A stretch of 64,000 nt of DNA, from contig NZ_MPHJ01000001.1 of NCBI RefSeq assembly GCF_001957125.1, positions 218,831 to 282,830 of the forward strand, given 5' to 3'. The position numbers and the translations under genes are program-made. Of this stretch, positions 17,549 through 28,724 are shown in pieces (position 1 is the first letter of the stretch; each line of letters begins with the position of its first letter). The notes beneath the pieces were generated by a model that was not told the origin of the DNA, did no database searches, and was given only the letters and a program-made list of their open reading frames with translations. Source of the stretch: Shewanella sp. UCD-KL12. GTDB lineage: Bacteria; Pseudomonadota; Gammaproteobacteria; Enterobacterales; Shewanellaceae.

Positions 17549-17791
17549 TAACAACTCTAATGGTTAGAGCTGTAACTATCAACCTTTATTCTAAACTGAG
17601 ACCTAGTTCACGGATTTATTTCGTTCATTTTCTAAAGGTTCAGCTTGCGTTTAGTTTATTGTTTTTTATAGGGTAAATTGGGGTCTATTTATTGTCCAAG
17701 GCGGAAACTAAGTCGCTGAAATTAATTTTGCATTCAAATTAGTTTTAGCCGTAATCTTTACTGAGAGCTGAGCTAGCTTTTAGAGCGGGAC
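17549..17791. other. Gap between the betI operator and the gltD terminator
   Basis: AT-rich DNA upstream of betI and downstream of the gltBD transcript. It should contain the bet promoter near the palindrome. I find no coding frame, RNA gene or repeat in the rest. Confidence 0.5.
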
Positions 17792-17818
17792 AAAAAAAAG
17801 CGCACCTCTCGGTGCGCT
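17792..17818 (-). terminator. Rho-independent terminator of gltBD
   Basis: Read on the minus strand, AGCGCACC pairs with GGTGCGCT around a GAGA loop and runs straight into eight T residues. It lies 65 nt downstream of the gltD stop codon and is a textbook intrinsic terminator. Confidence 0.93.
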
Positions 17819-17883
17819 AATCACAAGCAATGGTTACATTTTATCTGGCAGACTAGATAAGCCTATAAATACTTGCCTTCGTA

Positions 17884-19299
<1,416 letters not shown>

Positions 19300-22200
19300 T
19301 TACCCCGCTACTACTGAAAGTTCTGGATGTGCTTGTTCCAATCTAAGCAGATCGGATAGCTCGACACTTTTAGGCTTAACAACCACAAAGCAGTCAATCC
19401 AATTTTCGAAATCATTTAATAACATTTTTGCATGCTCACTACCGGTTTCAGCTAAGTGCTCTTCAATAAGGCCCTTTAGATGTGCCTGCAAGATGGGTGA
19501 TTCAACTTTATGAGTATCAACGAGCTCAGTGTTCACTCGGCGGTTAAAACGGCCAAAGCGGTCAAATACATAGGCAAAGCCACCTGTCATACCTGCACCG
19601 AAGTTAACGCCGGTTTTTCCTAACACTGCGACAATACCCCCAGTCATATATTCACAGCCATTATCACCCACTCCCTCAACAACAGCAGTAGCACCCGAGT
19701 TTCTCACTGCGAAACGCTCACCAGCGGTGCCTGCTGCAAACATTTTTCCGCCCGCAGCGCCGTAAAGACAAGTGTTACCGATAATGGAAGAGCGTTCACT
19801 TTGGAAGGTGCTACCGAGTGGTGGATGGATAATAATTTTACCCCCTGACATTCCTTTACCGACATAATCGTTAGCGTCACCACAGAGGGTTAACTCAAGG
19901 CCTGGGCTGTTCCACACGCCAAAGCTTTGACCTGCGCTACCGTTAAATTGCAGCTTAATGGCTTGTTTAGCTCCCTCTTTACCCACTGTAGAGGCGATAT
20001 GACCTGAAAGAGCCGCGCCAACAGAGCGGTCGATATTACTTATGCTGAACCTTCCTGAGTATTCAGTGCCTTGCTCAACTGCAAGTTTGGCAGCATCGAG
20101 TAGTTTAAGGTTTAACTTACCTACATCTGAGGCGGGGTTTAACTCTTTCCATGTTAATGAGCAGCCTTCAGGGACTTCAGGGGTGAACAGTATAGGGTCG
20201 AGTACTAGCTTATGTTGCTTTGCTGTTTGCCCCTCTAATGCTTGCAACCAGTCACTGCGACCAACAAGTTGCTCAAACTCTGTGACACCTAAAGCTGCCA
20301 TCTCTTCACGGATCTCTTTAGCCACAAATTCAAAATAGGTCATTACCCGCTCTGGTAGGCCGTGATAATGCTCATTTCTCAGCTGTTCATTTTGGGTTGC
20401 AATACCAGTTGCACAGTTATTGAGATGGCAAATACGCAGATATTTACACCCTAGGGCTATCATAGGCACAGTACCAAAACCAAAGCTCTCAGCACCTAGT
20501 AGGGCCGCTTTGATAACATCTCTACCTGTTTTAAGCCCACCATCGACCTGTAGGCGTATCTTATGACGAAGTCCATTAGCGACTAGAGATTGATGTACCT
20601 CTGCAAGTCCTAACTCCCATGGGCTACCCGCATATTTGACCGAAGTAATCGGACTTGCCCCTGTACCGCCATCGTAACCAGAAACGGTGATCATATCGGC
20701 ATAAGCCTTGGCTACACCCGTAGCAATAGTACCCACACCCGGTTCTGATACTAACTTGACCGAGATAAGCGCTTTAGGGTTAATCTGTTTTAGATCGAAG
20801 ATAAGTTGAGCAAGATCTTCAATCGAGTAGATATCATGATGCGGTGGTGGTGATATGAGTGTCACCCCAGGTCGTGCGTTACGCAGTCCTGCAATCTCTA
20901 CACTCACTTTATCGCCAGGTAACTGTCCGCCTTCTCCTGGTTTTGCACCTTGAGCGACTTTGATCTGTAAGACTTCAGCATTCACTAAGTAATGAGCGGT
21001 AACCCCAAATCGTCCAGAAGCTATCTGTTTAATCTTTGAGTTTCTCTCAGAATTAAAGCGCGCAGGGTCTTCACCGCCCTCGCCAGAGTTAGAGCGGCCA
21101 CCTAAGCGGTTCATAGCAACGGCAAGTGCCTCATGTGCCTCAGGGCTTAATGCACCGATACTCATCGCTGCACTGTCAAACCTCGGATACAAAGTTTCGG
21201 CTGATTCAACCTTATCAACTTCAATTGAAGGGTTTTTCCCTTTGACGGCAATGAGATCTCTTAAAGTTGCTACGGGGCGGTCATCGACTAGCTGGGTGAA
21301 ACGCTTATAGCTGGCGTAGTCTTTGTCTTTTAAACAAGCCTGCAGGGTATTGACCACGTCAGGGTTGAAACTGTGGTATTCACCACCTTCAACATACTTG
21401 AGTAGTCCACCTTGGCTAAGCGGCTGATGTGCTCGAAAGCCCAACTTATGCAGCTTAATCTGGTCTTGCTCGAGCAGGTCAAAATCAGCGCCTTCGATTC
21501 GACTAATGACGCCATTAAAGCAAAGTTCAATCACTTCGCTAGCCAGGCCTATGGCTTCAAATTGTTGACTACAGCGATATGAACCGACAGTACTAATGCC
21601 CATTTTAGACATGATCTTTCTCAGACCTTTGTCGATCCCTTGCCTGAAGTTTAGTAATAACTGTCGCGTATCTGTTACCTGGTTTTGCTTAGCCATAGCA
21701 CTGATACTTTCATATGCTAGATAAGGGTAGATAGCAGTAGCGCCAAAACCAAGAAGTACGGCAAAGTGGTGCGGATCACGTGCTGAAGCGGTTTCAACCA
21801 CAATATTGGTATCGCAGCGTAAGCTTTTATCTACTAACACTTTTTGCACCGCGCCAACAGCCATTGCCGCTGGAATGACTTGCTTAGATTTGTCTGTCGC
21901 TCTATCTGAGAGGATAAGCAAGGTCGTGCCGGTTCTCGCGAGTCTTTCCGCTTCGTCACAGATACGGACGATAGCCTGCTTTAACCCTTCATTAAGGTCA
22001 TAATTTAGATCAACCGTATTGGCTCGGTAATAGGTTGAATCTAGCGCCATCAATTGATTGAAGTCACTAAATAGTAGTACCGGTGAGTTGAACATGACGC
22101 GATAGGCGTGGCCTGTCGTTTCATTAAACAGGTTTTGTTCGCGGCCGACACAGGTCGCAAGCGACATGACATGTTTTTCACGTAATGGATCAATCGGTGG

Positions 22201-23748
22201 GTTCGTGACCTGGGCAAACTTCTGCCTGAAGTAATCGTAGATAGTGCGCGACTTTTTAGACAAAACAGCCATAGGGGTATCATCGCCCATGGAGCCAGTG
22301 GCTTCCTCTCCCTTCTTAGCGAGAACCCAGATGACCTCTTGTAACTCCTCACGGGAGTAACCAAACTGCTTATGGTATTGCAATAGCTGGTCATCGTTTA
22401 GCTCACTCACGCCCTGTGCCTCATTAGGCATATCTTCTGCGGCGGTCAAAGTGCGACTGTTTTTTGCCATCCACTCCTTGTATGGATGACGACGTTTAAG
22501 GTCGTTATCTATTTCAAAAGAGGAATAGAGTTGGCCATTAAGTGTATCCAGAACCAGTAACTCTCCTGGTCCTACACGGCCTTTTTCAACTACTTCATCA
22601 GGTGCATAATCCCAAATACCTACTTCTGAGGAGAGGGTCAGTATTCTGTCTTTCGTGATCACGTAACGAGAGGGGCGTAGACCATTACGATCAACGGCGC
22701 AGGCTGCATGACGACCGTTAGTCATCACAATGCCCGCAGGTCCATCCCAAGGCTCCATATGCATTGAGTTGAAGTCGTAAAAGGCTTTTAACTCTTCATC
22801 CATCTCTGGGTTACTTTGCCATGCTGGTGGAATCAACAGGCGCATAGCACGATAAAGATCCATACCGCCAGCAAGTAACATCTCAAGCATGTTATCAAGT
22901 GAAGATGAGTCTGAACCTGTCTCATTGACAAAAGGAGCCGCTTGTTGAAGGTCGGCAAGAAGCGGTGCATTGAACTTATAAGCACGTGCTCGTGCCCACT
23001 GTCTATTACCTGTAATAGTGTTGATTTCACCATTATGTGCAAGGTACCTAAATGGCTGGGCAAGAGGCCACTTAGGTGAAGTATTCGTTGAGAAGCGTTG
23101 ATGGAAAAGACAGATAGAGCTTTGTAGACGTATATCTGCAAGGTCGTCATAAAACTCTGGCAGATCGACAGGCATCATCAAGCCTTTATATACGATGACC
23201 TGACCAGATAAGCTGGCAACATAAAACTCTTTATCATGTGGCAGCTGTTGCTCAAGTCGACGTCTAGCCATATAAAGTCGGCGTTCTAAATCTTTCTCAC
23301 GCCAGCCGATAGGTGCGTTGATCAATACTTGGTATATCTGCGGCAAACTTTCTTTGCCAATAGGCCCAAGTACATCAGGGTTTACTGGTACTTTTCTCCA
23401 GCCTGCGACACTTAGGGTTTCCTTTTCTAACTCTCGCTCAAGCAGTTGTTTAGCTTCGTTGGCTAGCCTGTCATCTTGGTTGAGAAAAAGCATACCTACA
23501 GCAAACTTGCGACTTAAGTGCCAGTTATTTTCATCGGCAATAGCTTCGAAGAACTTAATAGGTAGTTGCATCAATAAGCCACAACCATCTCCTGTCTTCC
23601 CATCAGCTGCGATACCACCACGGTGTTTCATGCGGTCCAACCCATGGATCGCCGTTCTGACGATTCGATGACTTGGCTCGCCGTCCATCTGGGCGATTAA
23701 ACCAAATCCGCAATTTTCCCGTTCGAAACTGGGGTGATATAAGCTCAT
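19300..23748 (-). CDS. gltB: Glutamate synthase (NADPH) large subunit
   Basis: This 1482-aa enzyme makes two glutamates from glutamine and 2-oxoglutarate, the main ammonia-assimilation route at low nitrogen. The N-terminal class II amidotransferase begins at the nucleophile in NCGFG and includes KHRGGIAADGKTGDGCG. A central FMN/synthase domain has GEGGEDPARFNS, DGGTGASPI and the 3Fe-4S cysteines in CKYLRICHLNNCATG. The GXGXG beta-helix domain is C-terminal. I start at the ATG at 23746-23748, which has AGGAG with a 7-nt spacer; a frame beginning at 23778 adds ten residues through a tandem repeat. Confidence 0.97.
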   Translation of the reverse strand: MSLYHPSFERENCGFGLIAQMDGEPSHRIVRTAIHGLDRMKHRGGIAADGKTGDGCGLLMQLPIKFFEAIADENNWHLSRKFAVGMLFLNQDDRLANEAKQLLERELEKETLSVAGWRKVPVNPDVLGPIGKESLPQIYQVLINAPIGWREKDLERRLYMARRRLEQQLPHDKEFYVASLSGQVIVYKGLMMPVDLPEFYDDLADIRLQSSICLFHQRFSTNTSPKWPLAQPFRYLAHNGEINTITGNRQWARARAYKFNAPLLADLQQAAPFVNETGSDSSSLDNMLEMLLAGGMDLYRAMRLLIPPAWQSNPEMDEELKAFYDFNSMHMEPWDGPAGIVMTNGRHAACAVDRNGLRPSRYVITKDRILTLSSEVGIWDYAPDEVVEKGRVGPGELLVLDTLNGQLYSSFEIDNDLKRRHPYKEWMAKNSRTLTAAEDMPNEAQGVSELNDDQLLQYHKQFGYSREELQEVIWVLAKKGEEATGSMGDDTPMAVLSKKSRTIYDYFRQKFAQVTNPPIDPLREKHVMSLATCVGREQNLFNETTGHAYRVMFNSPVLLFSDFNQLMALDSTYYRANTVDLNYDLNEGLKQAIVRICDEAERLARTGTTLLILSDRATDKSKQVIPAAMAVGAVQKVLVDKSLRCDTNIVVETASARDPHHFAVLLGFGATAIYPYLAYESISAMAKQNQVTDTRQLLLNFRQGIDKGLRKIMSKMGISTVGSYRCSQQFEAIGLASEVIELCFNGVISRIEGADFDLLEQDQIKLHKLGFRAHQPLSQGGLLKYVEGGEYHSFNPDVVNTLQACLKDKDYASYKRFTQLVDDRPVATLRDLIAVKGKNPSIEVDKVESAETLYPRFDSAAMSIGALSPEAHEALAVAMNRLGGRSNSGEGGEDPARFNSERNSKIKQIASGRFGVTAHYLVNAEVLQIKVAQGAKPGEGGQLPGDKVSVEIAGLRNARPGVTLISPPPHHDIYSIEDLAQLIFDLKQINPKALISVKLVSEPGVGTIATGVAKAYADMITVSGYDGGTGASPITSVKYAGSPWELGLAEVHQSLVANGLRHKIRLQVDGGLKTGRDVIKAALLGAESFGFGTVPMIALGCKYLRICHLNNCATGIATQNEQLRNEHYHGLPERVMTYFEFVAKEIREEMAALGVTEFEQLVGRSDWLQALEGQTAKQHKLVLDPILFTPEVPEGCSLTWKELNPASDVGKLNLKLLDAAKLAVEQGTEYSGRFSISNIDRSVGAALSGHIASTVGKEGAKQAIKLQFNGSAGQSFGVWNSPGLELTLCGDANDYVGKGMSGGKIIIHPPLGSTFQSERSSIIGNTCLYGAAGGKMFAAGTAGERFAVRNSGATAVVEGVGDNGCEYMTGGIVAVLGKTGVNFGAGMTGGFAYVFDRFGRFNRRVNTELVDTHKVESPILQAHLKGLIEEHLAETGSEHAKMLLNDFENWIDCFVVVKPKSVELSDLLRLEQAHPELSVVAG

Positions 23749-23760
23749 ACACAAACTCCT

Positions 23761-23792
23761 AAAACTAAAATACTGCAAAAACTAAAATACTG
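23761..23792. repeat. Perfect 16-bp tandem duplication in the gltB leader
   Basis: AAAACTAAAATACTGC occurs twice back to back, immediately upstream of the gltB ribosome-binding site. The duplication is exact, so it looks recent or selected. It would alter leader length and spacing between promoter and translation start. Confidence 0.85.
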
Positions 23793-24268
23793 CTCGGGGA
23801 GATTGTAGTTATATATATATGCACCCGAACGATCCAAATTACCCCTTGAAAGCGCAAAGGTCAAACTGAAAAGTTGCATAAAACGTGACTGTTAACTGGT
23901 GTTTAATACAGATTTAACAATGACCTTACGTTAACGTCAACTGAGGATTGATCTATATAACCTTATGAATAAAAAGAATTTTAGTATTCAACCTGTTTAG
24001 GGTTTACTAAAGTGTAACAAAGCTAGCCTTTGCTTCCATATTGTGGAAAGTGATTTTTATTGCACGTACAGTGAATTTTCATCAGTTTTTGGCCTGATTG
24101 TTTATGCACTTTCGATGATTCAAGTCTCAAAAACTGTATAAAATTGCAGTTTATGCATTTGTATCCCGATTTATGTGCTTTATGAGTGCTAATACCAGGT
24201 TAATTTTCAGTTGTTTGATATAGCGCCGTGTTTGCGCTAGGTGAATGTTTTAAAATGACGTTAGTTTA
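23793..24268. other. Divergent intergenic region gltB / yhcC
   Basis: AT-rich 476-bp gap containing the ATATATATAT tract near 23810 and several runs of T and A. It should hold the nitrogen-responsive gltB promoter and the yhcC promoter. No coding frame or RNA gene is evident, and I could not pick out a convincing regulator site by eye. Confidence 0.5.
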
Positions 24269-25213
24269 ATGAATAGAGACCAGTTAGTGGGACTTGATAC
24301 ATACGTCAATACATTCGGTGTTGCCTGCAAAAAACAGTTCGGTGAAAAGCTGAAGAAACTGACAATCGATGCCAAATTTACCTGTCCTAATCGTGATGGA
24401 ACCCTTGGTAAGGGCGGCTGCACCTATTGTAATGTGGCCTCATTTAGTTATGAACATGGCACTGAGCTTTCTATTCCTGAACAGTTACAAAAGGGCCGTG
24501 AAAGATTGGCAGGAAAAACATCAAAGTACATCGCTTATTTTCAAGCATACACTAGTACTTATGATGAATATCGAGTGCTGAAAGCTAAGTACGACGAAGC
24601 AATTAATGACCCAGATATCGTGGGGCTATGTGTTGGTACTAGGCCTGATTGTGTGTCAGATGAAGTGATAGAGCTACTTGTTAGTTACCAGAAACGTGGT
24701 ATTGAGGTGTGGCTAGAACTTGGGCTTCAGTCTGCAAATGATAAGACATTAAAGCGGATAAACAGAGGGCACTTTTTCAGTGATTACCAAGATACTGTAA
24801 CTAGGGCGAGAGCTCGCGGTATTAAAGTGTGTACTCATCTCATTCTTGGCCTGCCAGGTGAAACGCATCAGGATTATCTTGCTTCACTAAATGCCGTTTT
24901 GTCTACAGGTGTTGATGGTATCAAGCTTCACCCCTTACATATTGTTGAGGGGAGTACAATGGCCAAAGCTTGGCGCAATGATCGGATGTCACTACTGACC
25001 ATAGAGCAATATGCTTATAGTGTTGGTGAGCTTATCCGCTATACACCAAAAGAAATTATTTTTCATAGGGTTACAGCTTATGCAAAGAAGCCTATGCTAC
25101 TGGGGCCCGATTGGTGTGCGTTTCGTTGGGATGGTTTGGTCGCGATTGTAAATGATTTGAAGGCCAAAGGTGGGCAGGGGAGTTACTTGAATTCTAAAGT
25201 AAACTTTTCTTAA
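24269..25213 (+). CDS. yhcC: TIGR01212-family radical SAM protein YhcC
   Basis: This 314-aa protein has the radical SAM cluster motif as CPNRDGTLGKGGCTYCNVASF (about residues 33-53), where the cysteines space the 4Fe-4S cluster, and then GLCVGTRPDCV, LELGLQSANDKTLKRINRGH and HLILGLPGE of the TIM barrel. It belongs to the YhcC/TIGR01212 family, whose substrate is not established as far as I know. In E. coli yhcC is also next to gltBD, and the divergent arrangement is kept here. Confidence 0.88.
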   Translation: MNRDQLVGLDTYVNTFGVACKKQFGEKLKKLTIDAKFTCPNRDGTLGKGGCTYCNVASFSYEHGTELSIPEQLQKGRERLAGKTSKYIAYFQAYTSTYDEYRVLKAKYDEAINDPDIVGLCVGTRPDCVSDEVIELLVSYQKRGIEVWLELGLQSANDKTLKRINRGHFFSDYQDTVTRARARGIKVCTHLILGLPGETHQDYLASLNAVLSTGVDGIKLHPLHIVEGSTMAKAWRNDRMSLLTIEQYAYSVGELIRYTPKEIIFHRVTAYAKKPMLLGPDWCAFRWDGLVAIVNDLKAKGGQGSYLNSKVNFS

Positions 25214-25386
25214 AACCGTAAAAAAAGCAGTTAAATAGCAGATTTGATTAATAAATAGTTAATGTTTGGTTAAAATGTGACGGATTTTACTGACATATCG
25301 CTCAATTAGTTGCACCAGCATTTATAGCGGGTATTATGTGGTAAATCAGTTTTTATACAGTCAAAATTTTTGAGAGGTGCCTAAAG

Positions 25387-25752
25387 ATGGCAACAGCTGA
25401 AATAGAATCAATATTGGATCTTAATACACTTGAGCAATACTGTAGTGCAATTGGCGCGGGTACATTGCTTAAAAGTGTCGTCTTATTTGAGCAGCTAATG
25501 CCAGAATATGTAGGCAACCTAGTTAATGCTAAAGAAGCAGAAGATAAAGATACCCTTTGTTCAGAAGCTCATAAGTTCAAAGGCGCAGCTGGTTCAGTGG
25601 GTTTGAAACGCATCCAGCAGTTTGCTCAACTACTTCAACATGGTGAAGAAGCGGCTTGGGCTGCTGAACATGATGTTTGGTTACAAGCTATTGTTGATAA
25701 TGCAAGTAATGACCTTGCAGAATTAAAGCAATACCTTGAATCTAAAGCTTAA
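25387..25752 (+). CDS. hptA: Hpt phosphotransfer protein of the Arc system
   Basis: This 121-aa stand-alone histidine phosphotransfer protein has the motif EAHKFKGAAGSVGL with the phospho-accepting His62, within a four-helix bundle. Shewanella lacks a full-length ArcB; its redox-responsive Arc system uses the sensor ArcS, the separate phosphotransfer protein HptA and the regulator ArcA. In S. oneidensis hptA lies next to gltB-yhcC, exactly as here. GAGAGG precedes the ATG. A bidirectional terminator follows, so it is monocistronic. Confidence 0.88.
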   Translation: MATAEIESILDLNTLEQYCSAIGAGTLLKSVVLFEQLMPEYVGNLVNAKEAEDKDTLCSEAHKFKGAAGSVGLKRIQQFAQLLQHGEEAAWAAEHDVWLQAIVDNASNDLAELKQYLESKA

Positions 25753-25789
25753 TATTTAAACACTTGCTGAAGCATTCACTGTTTCAGAT

Positions 25790-25830
25790 AAAAAGCACTA
25801 TTGAATTTTCTATTCATTAGTGCTTTTTTT
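25790..25830. terminator. Bidirectional terminator between hptA and the diguanylate cyclase gene
   Basis: AAAAAGCACTA pairs with TAGTGCTTTTT, and the interior TGAAT / ATTCA adds to the stem. A T-run follows on the plus strand and the A-run gives the same on the minus strand. It serves two convergent genes. Confidence 0.88.
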
Positions 25831-25841
25831 ATGATTCAATA

Positions 25842-27554
25842 TCATGCTTGCTCTTTGACGATATATGGCTTTGAACTTGCCACTTCAAATCTGTTCCTTC
25901 CTAAGCCTTTCGCTCTATAGAGGGCTTTATCCGCCAAATTTAGCAGTTGTAAATCATCAATGCTGGAGTGATGAGTTAATGATGCAACACCTTGGCTTAT
26001 CGTTATATTGATATCCCCCTGAGCGGTGAGAATCGGTTTAGTGTTTACTGCTTTACCTATTTGTTCTGCTATATGTTTTGCACCTTGAATATGGGTATTG
26101 GGTAACAAGATGACAAACTCTTCTCCACCATAGCGACAGATCGCATCAGCTGGTCGATTGAGCGCGTAATAGAAACGTTTTGCGACCATTTTTAATACTT
26201 CATCACCGACTTGATGGCCATAGTTGTCATTAACACTTTTGAAGTGATCAAGATCGATAAGAATAAGGCTCAATGGTGTCCCCTCTCTGGCACTTCTTGC
26301 AAGTTCAGAGTGGTAACTATCATCAAAGAACTGCCTGTTTTTTAGACCGGTCAGAAAATCGATCGCATTTTTTTCCTGAAGAAGTCGATGGCTCATTTCA
26401 AGCTCTTGAAACTTGTGCTGTAGCTCAGCTTTATTAAGGCTTGGATTATATTCAGGTTTAAATGTGTTGATTGAGAGCTCGGCGAGCTTAGCTTGTAATG
26501 AGGTAAAGCTTAAGAGCGATACGCCTAATATGGGGAGGTAAAGCAATAGCTTATCGGCTATGTTGGCACTATTTTGTATTAGGCCGCAAAAAAGAGTAAT
26601 GAATAGGATACAACCTAAGTGGCAAAGGTACTCAAATCCTCTTGTCTTGAATAAGCCATAGATTGAAATAGATAGTAAGATTACAAAGCAACTAAGCAGG
26701 TAATGAGGAAGCAGGGAAGCGAGGCTTTCTATGGTTACTTGAGTTAGCACTAATGAAGTGATTATCCCCAAAATGGCAGCACTATTTAGCACAGTTAGTA
26801 ATTGATTGTTTTGTGTGAATTGGGATGTTTTGCTCTGATGTTCAAGGATGTGGATCATCAAAAGGAGTGAGATGCTCAATAACAAATGAGTTGATGCCTC
26901 CTGGTAGGAGGTTGGCATCACTAGCTTAAACAGGCCTAATTCATTGGCCAATACTGCGGCAAGTGAGATTTGAAGTAGTACCGATTTGAGATTGCGACCT
27001 GCTAACAAGGTGCAGTTACAAAGGTGTAGCAATAGTACAGAGAGTATTGCCCCCCACATAAGCGAGGAATATTGGCTATATTGCCCAAGCTTATTAGTTA
27101 GCCATTCTTGTGACCATAATTGAGTTGGTAAGTCTGTTTGGTTAAATAAAATCTCAACTCTTTCATTCGCTCGAATCGTGATCTCATGTAACTCTACTTG
27201 AGCTGGCCAATGTATTATTTGACCGCTTAGCTTGGTAACTGTTTTATTTGGATATCGAATGAGTATTGGGGATTTTTCGGCCTCAAATGGCGATAGTGAA
27301 GTGAGTATCCAGTTTCTTTGTTGATCTGTATTGTTTTTTAATATTAATAGCTTAGCTGAACCTCCATTTTCATTTTCATGGAGGAAAGCTTCTGGGGCAA
27401 GCTGTTGATATAGGGAGATCTGCTTCTGCGTTGGGACCTCATAGAGTACAGATATCGGGATTAGCCTGTTTCTTTCAGTCAAGCTAACATGCGCCTCAAC
27501 ATTTATGAATATAGAGGGCATAAGTATTAAAATAAAAGTAAAAGCAAACCTCAT
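25842..27554 (-). CDS. Membrane diguanylate cyclase (7TM-type sensor with GGDEF domain)
   Basis: The 570-aa product starts with a signal peptide (1-21). A periplasmic beta-rich region (about 25-155) resembles the 7TMR-DISM extracellular domain, seven hydrophobic helices follow (about 162-350), then a short coiled coil (365-395) and a GGDEF domain (395-560). The active site is GGEEF (476-480) and an RxxD product-inhibition site, RPAD (467-470), lies five residues before it, so it should make c-di-GMP with feedback control. A Shine-Dalgarno AGGAG precedes the ATG. The signal sensed is unknown. Confidence 0.88.
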   Translation of the reverse strand: MRFAFTFILILMPSIFINVEAHVSLTERNRLIPISVLYEVPTQKQISLYQQLAPEAFLHENENGGSAKLLILKNNTDQQRNWILTSLSPFEAEKSPILIRYPNKTVTKLSGQIIHWPAQVELHEITIRANERVEILFNQTDLPTQLWSQEWLTNKLGQYSQYSSLMWGAILSVLLLHLCNCTLLAGRNLKSVLLQISLAAVLANELGLFKLVMPTSYQEASTHLLLSISLLLMIHILEHQSKTSQFTQNNQLLTVLNSAAILGIITSLVLTQVTIESLASLLPHYLLSCFVILLSISIYGLFKTRGFEYLCHLGCILFITLFCGLIQNSANIADKLLLYLPILGVSLLSFTSLQAKLAELSINTFKPEYNPSLNKAELQHKFQELEMSHRLLQEKNAIDFLTGLKNRQFFDDSYHSELARSAREGTPLSLILIDLDHFKSVNDNYGHQVGDEVLKMVAKRFYYALNRPADAICRYGGEEFVILLPNTHIQGAKHIAEQIGKAVNTKPILTAQGDINITISQGVASLTHHSSIDDLQLLNLADKALYRAKGLGRNRFEVASSKPYIVKEQA

Positions 27555-27737
27555 TCCCTGAGTGCTCCTATAAATTGGTCTCTCTGAGTATAGAAGCCGA
27601 CCTGATTTCGGCCAGTTTTTAACGATTTATGTCGATTGACCTCACATTATTCGCGCTCACTTTAGTAGATAAAGTAAACTTCTATGGTAAAGTTATATTG
27701 ATGATTTGAATAAATATTGCAGTTGGTAATCGATTTT

Positions 27738-28658
27738 ATGAAACACTTACCTAGTTTAAAAAACCTTTTCTATCTGGTTAACTTATATCAAGAGCAGAAT
27801 TTTAATCGAGCTGCAAAAAAGTGTTATGTCAGTCAGTCTACACTTTCAAGCGGAATCCAAAATTTAGAAGAACAACTTGGTCACCAATTAATAGAGCGTG
27901 ATCATAAATCTTTTATATTTACAGCTATTGGCGAGGAGGTTGTGCTCCGTTCAAGGAAGCTGTTGACTGATGTCGATGATCTTGTTGAGTTGGTGAAGCA
28001 TCAGGGCGAGCCTATGACTGGGGATATACGCCTAGGTTGTATCCCAACGATTGCCCCATTTTTATTGAGCCGCGTGGTTAAGCAGTGCCAGCATAATTTT
28101 CCGGATCTGACACTCTTTCTAAAAGAGGATACTACTGAGCGCTTACTGGATGCTTTAGGTAAAGGTGAGCTCGATTTGCTCTTGCTTGCATTACCTGTAG
28201 ATACCAGTGGGTATCACAGTATGAAGGTCGGTATTGACCCGTTCAAACTGGTTGCTCATGAAGACTTAGCCGATTCAATCATTGAGCCACTCGATTATCA
28301 ATCGCTACCCGATGAAAGTATTTTCCTGCTTCAAGCAGAACACTGTATTACTGGGCATGCGATTAGTGCTTGCCAACTGGGAGATAGTGCAAAGGTAAAT
28401 CCATTTGCTGCCACTAGCCTACATACCTTAGTACAGATGGTTAACAGTAAGCTTGGAACAACGTTTTTACCTCAAATGGCCATAGATACTGGCATCTTAA
28501 ATGATACTGATTTGACCGTTATGCAGCCGCCTGGTGAAGCGCCATATCGAGATATTGGTTTAGTTTGGCGACAGACATCAAGCCGTATCCTAACTTTTAG
28601 GACCTTAGGGTTAACGATTCAAAATATATTGGATGAGGCTGAGAGTAAACAGGCTTAG
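27738..28658 (+). CDS. oxyR: LysR-type peroxide sensor OxyR
   Basis: The 306-aa regulator has the LysR helix-turn-helix NFNRAAKKCYVSQSTLSSGIQNLEEQLG near the start. The redox-active cysteine pair of OxyR is kept: EHC...SAC, Cys203 and Cys212, with the same nine-residue spacing as E. coli Cys199-Cys208. It should sense hydrogen peroxide by disulfide formation and control catalase and peroxidase genes. I use the ATG at 27738, which aligns with E. coli OxyR; an upstream TTG would add seven residues. No peroxidase gene is adjacent. Confidence 0.87.
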   Translation: MKHLPSLKNLFYLVNLYQEQNFNRAAKKCYVSQSTLSSGIQNLEEQLGHQLIERDHKSFIFTAIGEEVVLRSRKLLTDVDDLVELVKHQGEPMTGDIRLGCIPTIAPFLLSRVVKQCQHNFPDLTLFLKEDTTERLLDALGKGELDLLLLALPVDTSGYHSMKVGIDPFKLVAHEDLADSIIEPLDYQSLPDESIFLLQAEHCITGHAISACQLGDSAKVNPFAATSLHTLVQMVNSKLGTTFLPQMAIDTGILNDTDLTVMQPPGEAPYRDIGLVWRQTSSRILTFRTLGLTIQNILDEAESKQA

Positions 28659-28724
28659 ACTTGATGCTTACTAAGGCTTAAATATGTGTTTAAGCCTTAT
28701 TTGGCCAGCAATTGATAATTAATG

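Noticed and set aside
23749..23778. Upstream start for gltB adding ten residues
   Set aside because: It would run through the tandem 16-bp repeat, while the ATG at 23748 has an ideal ribosome site.
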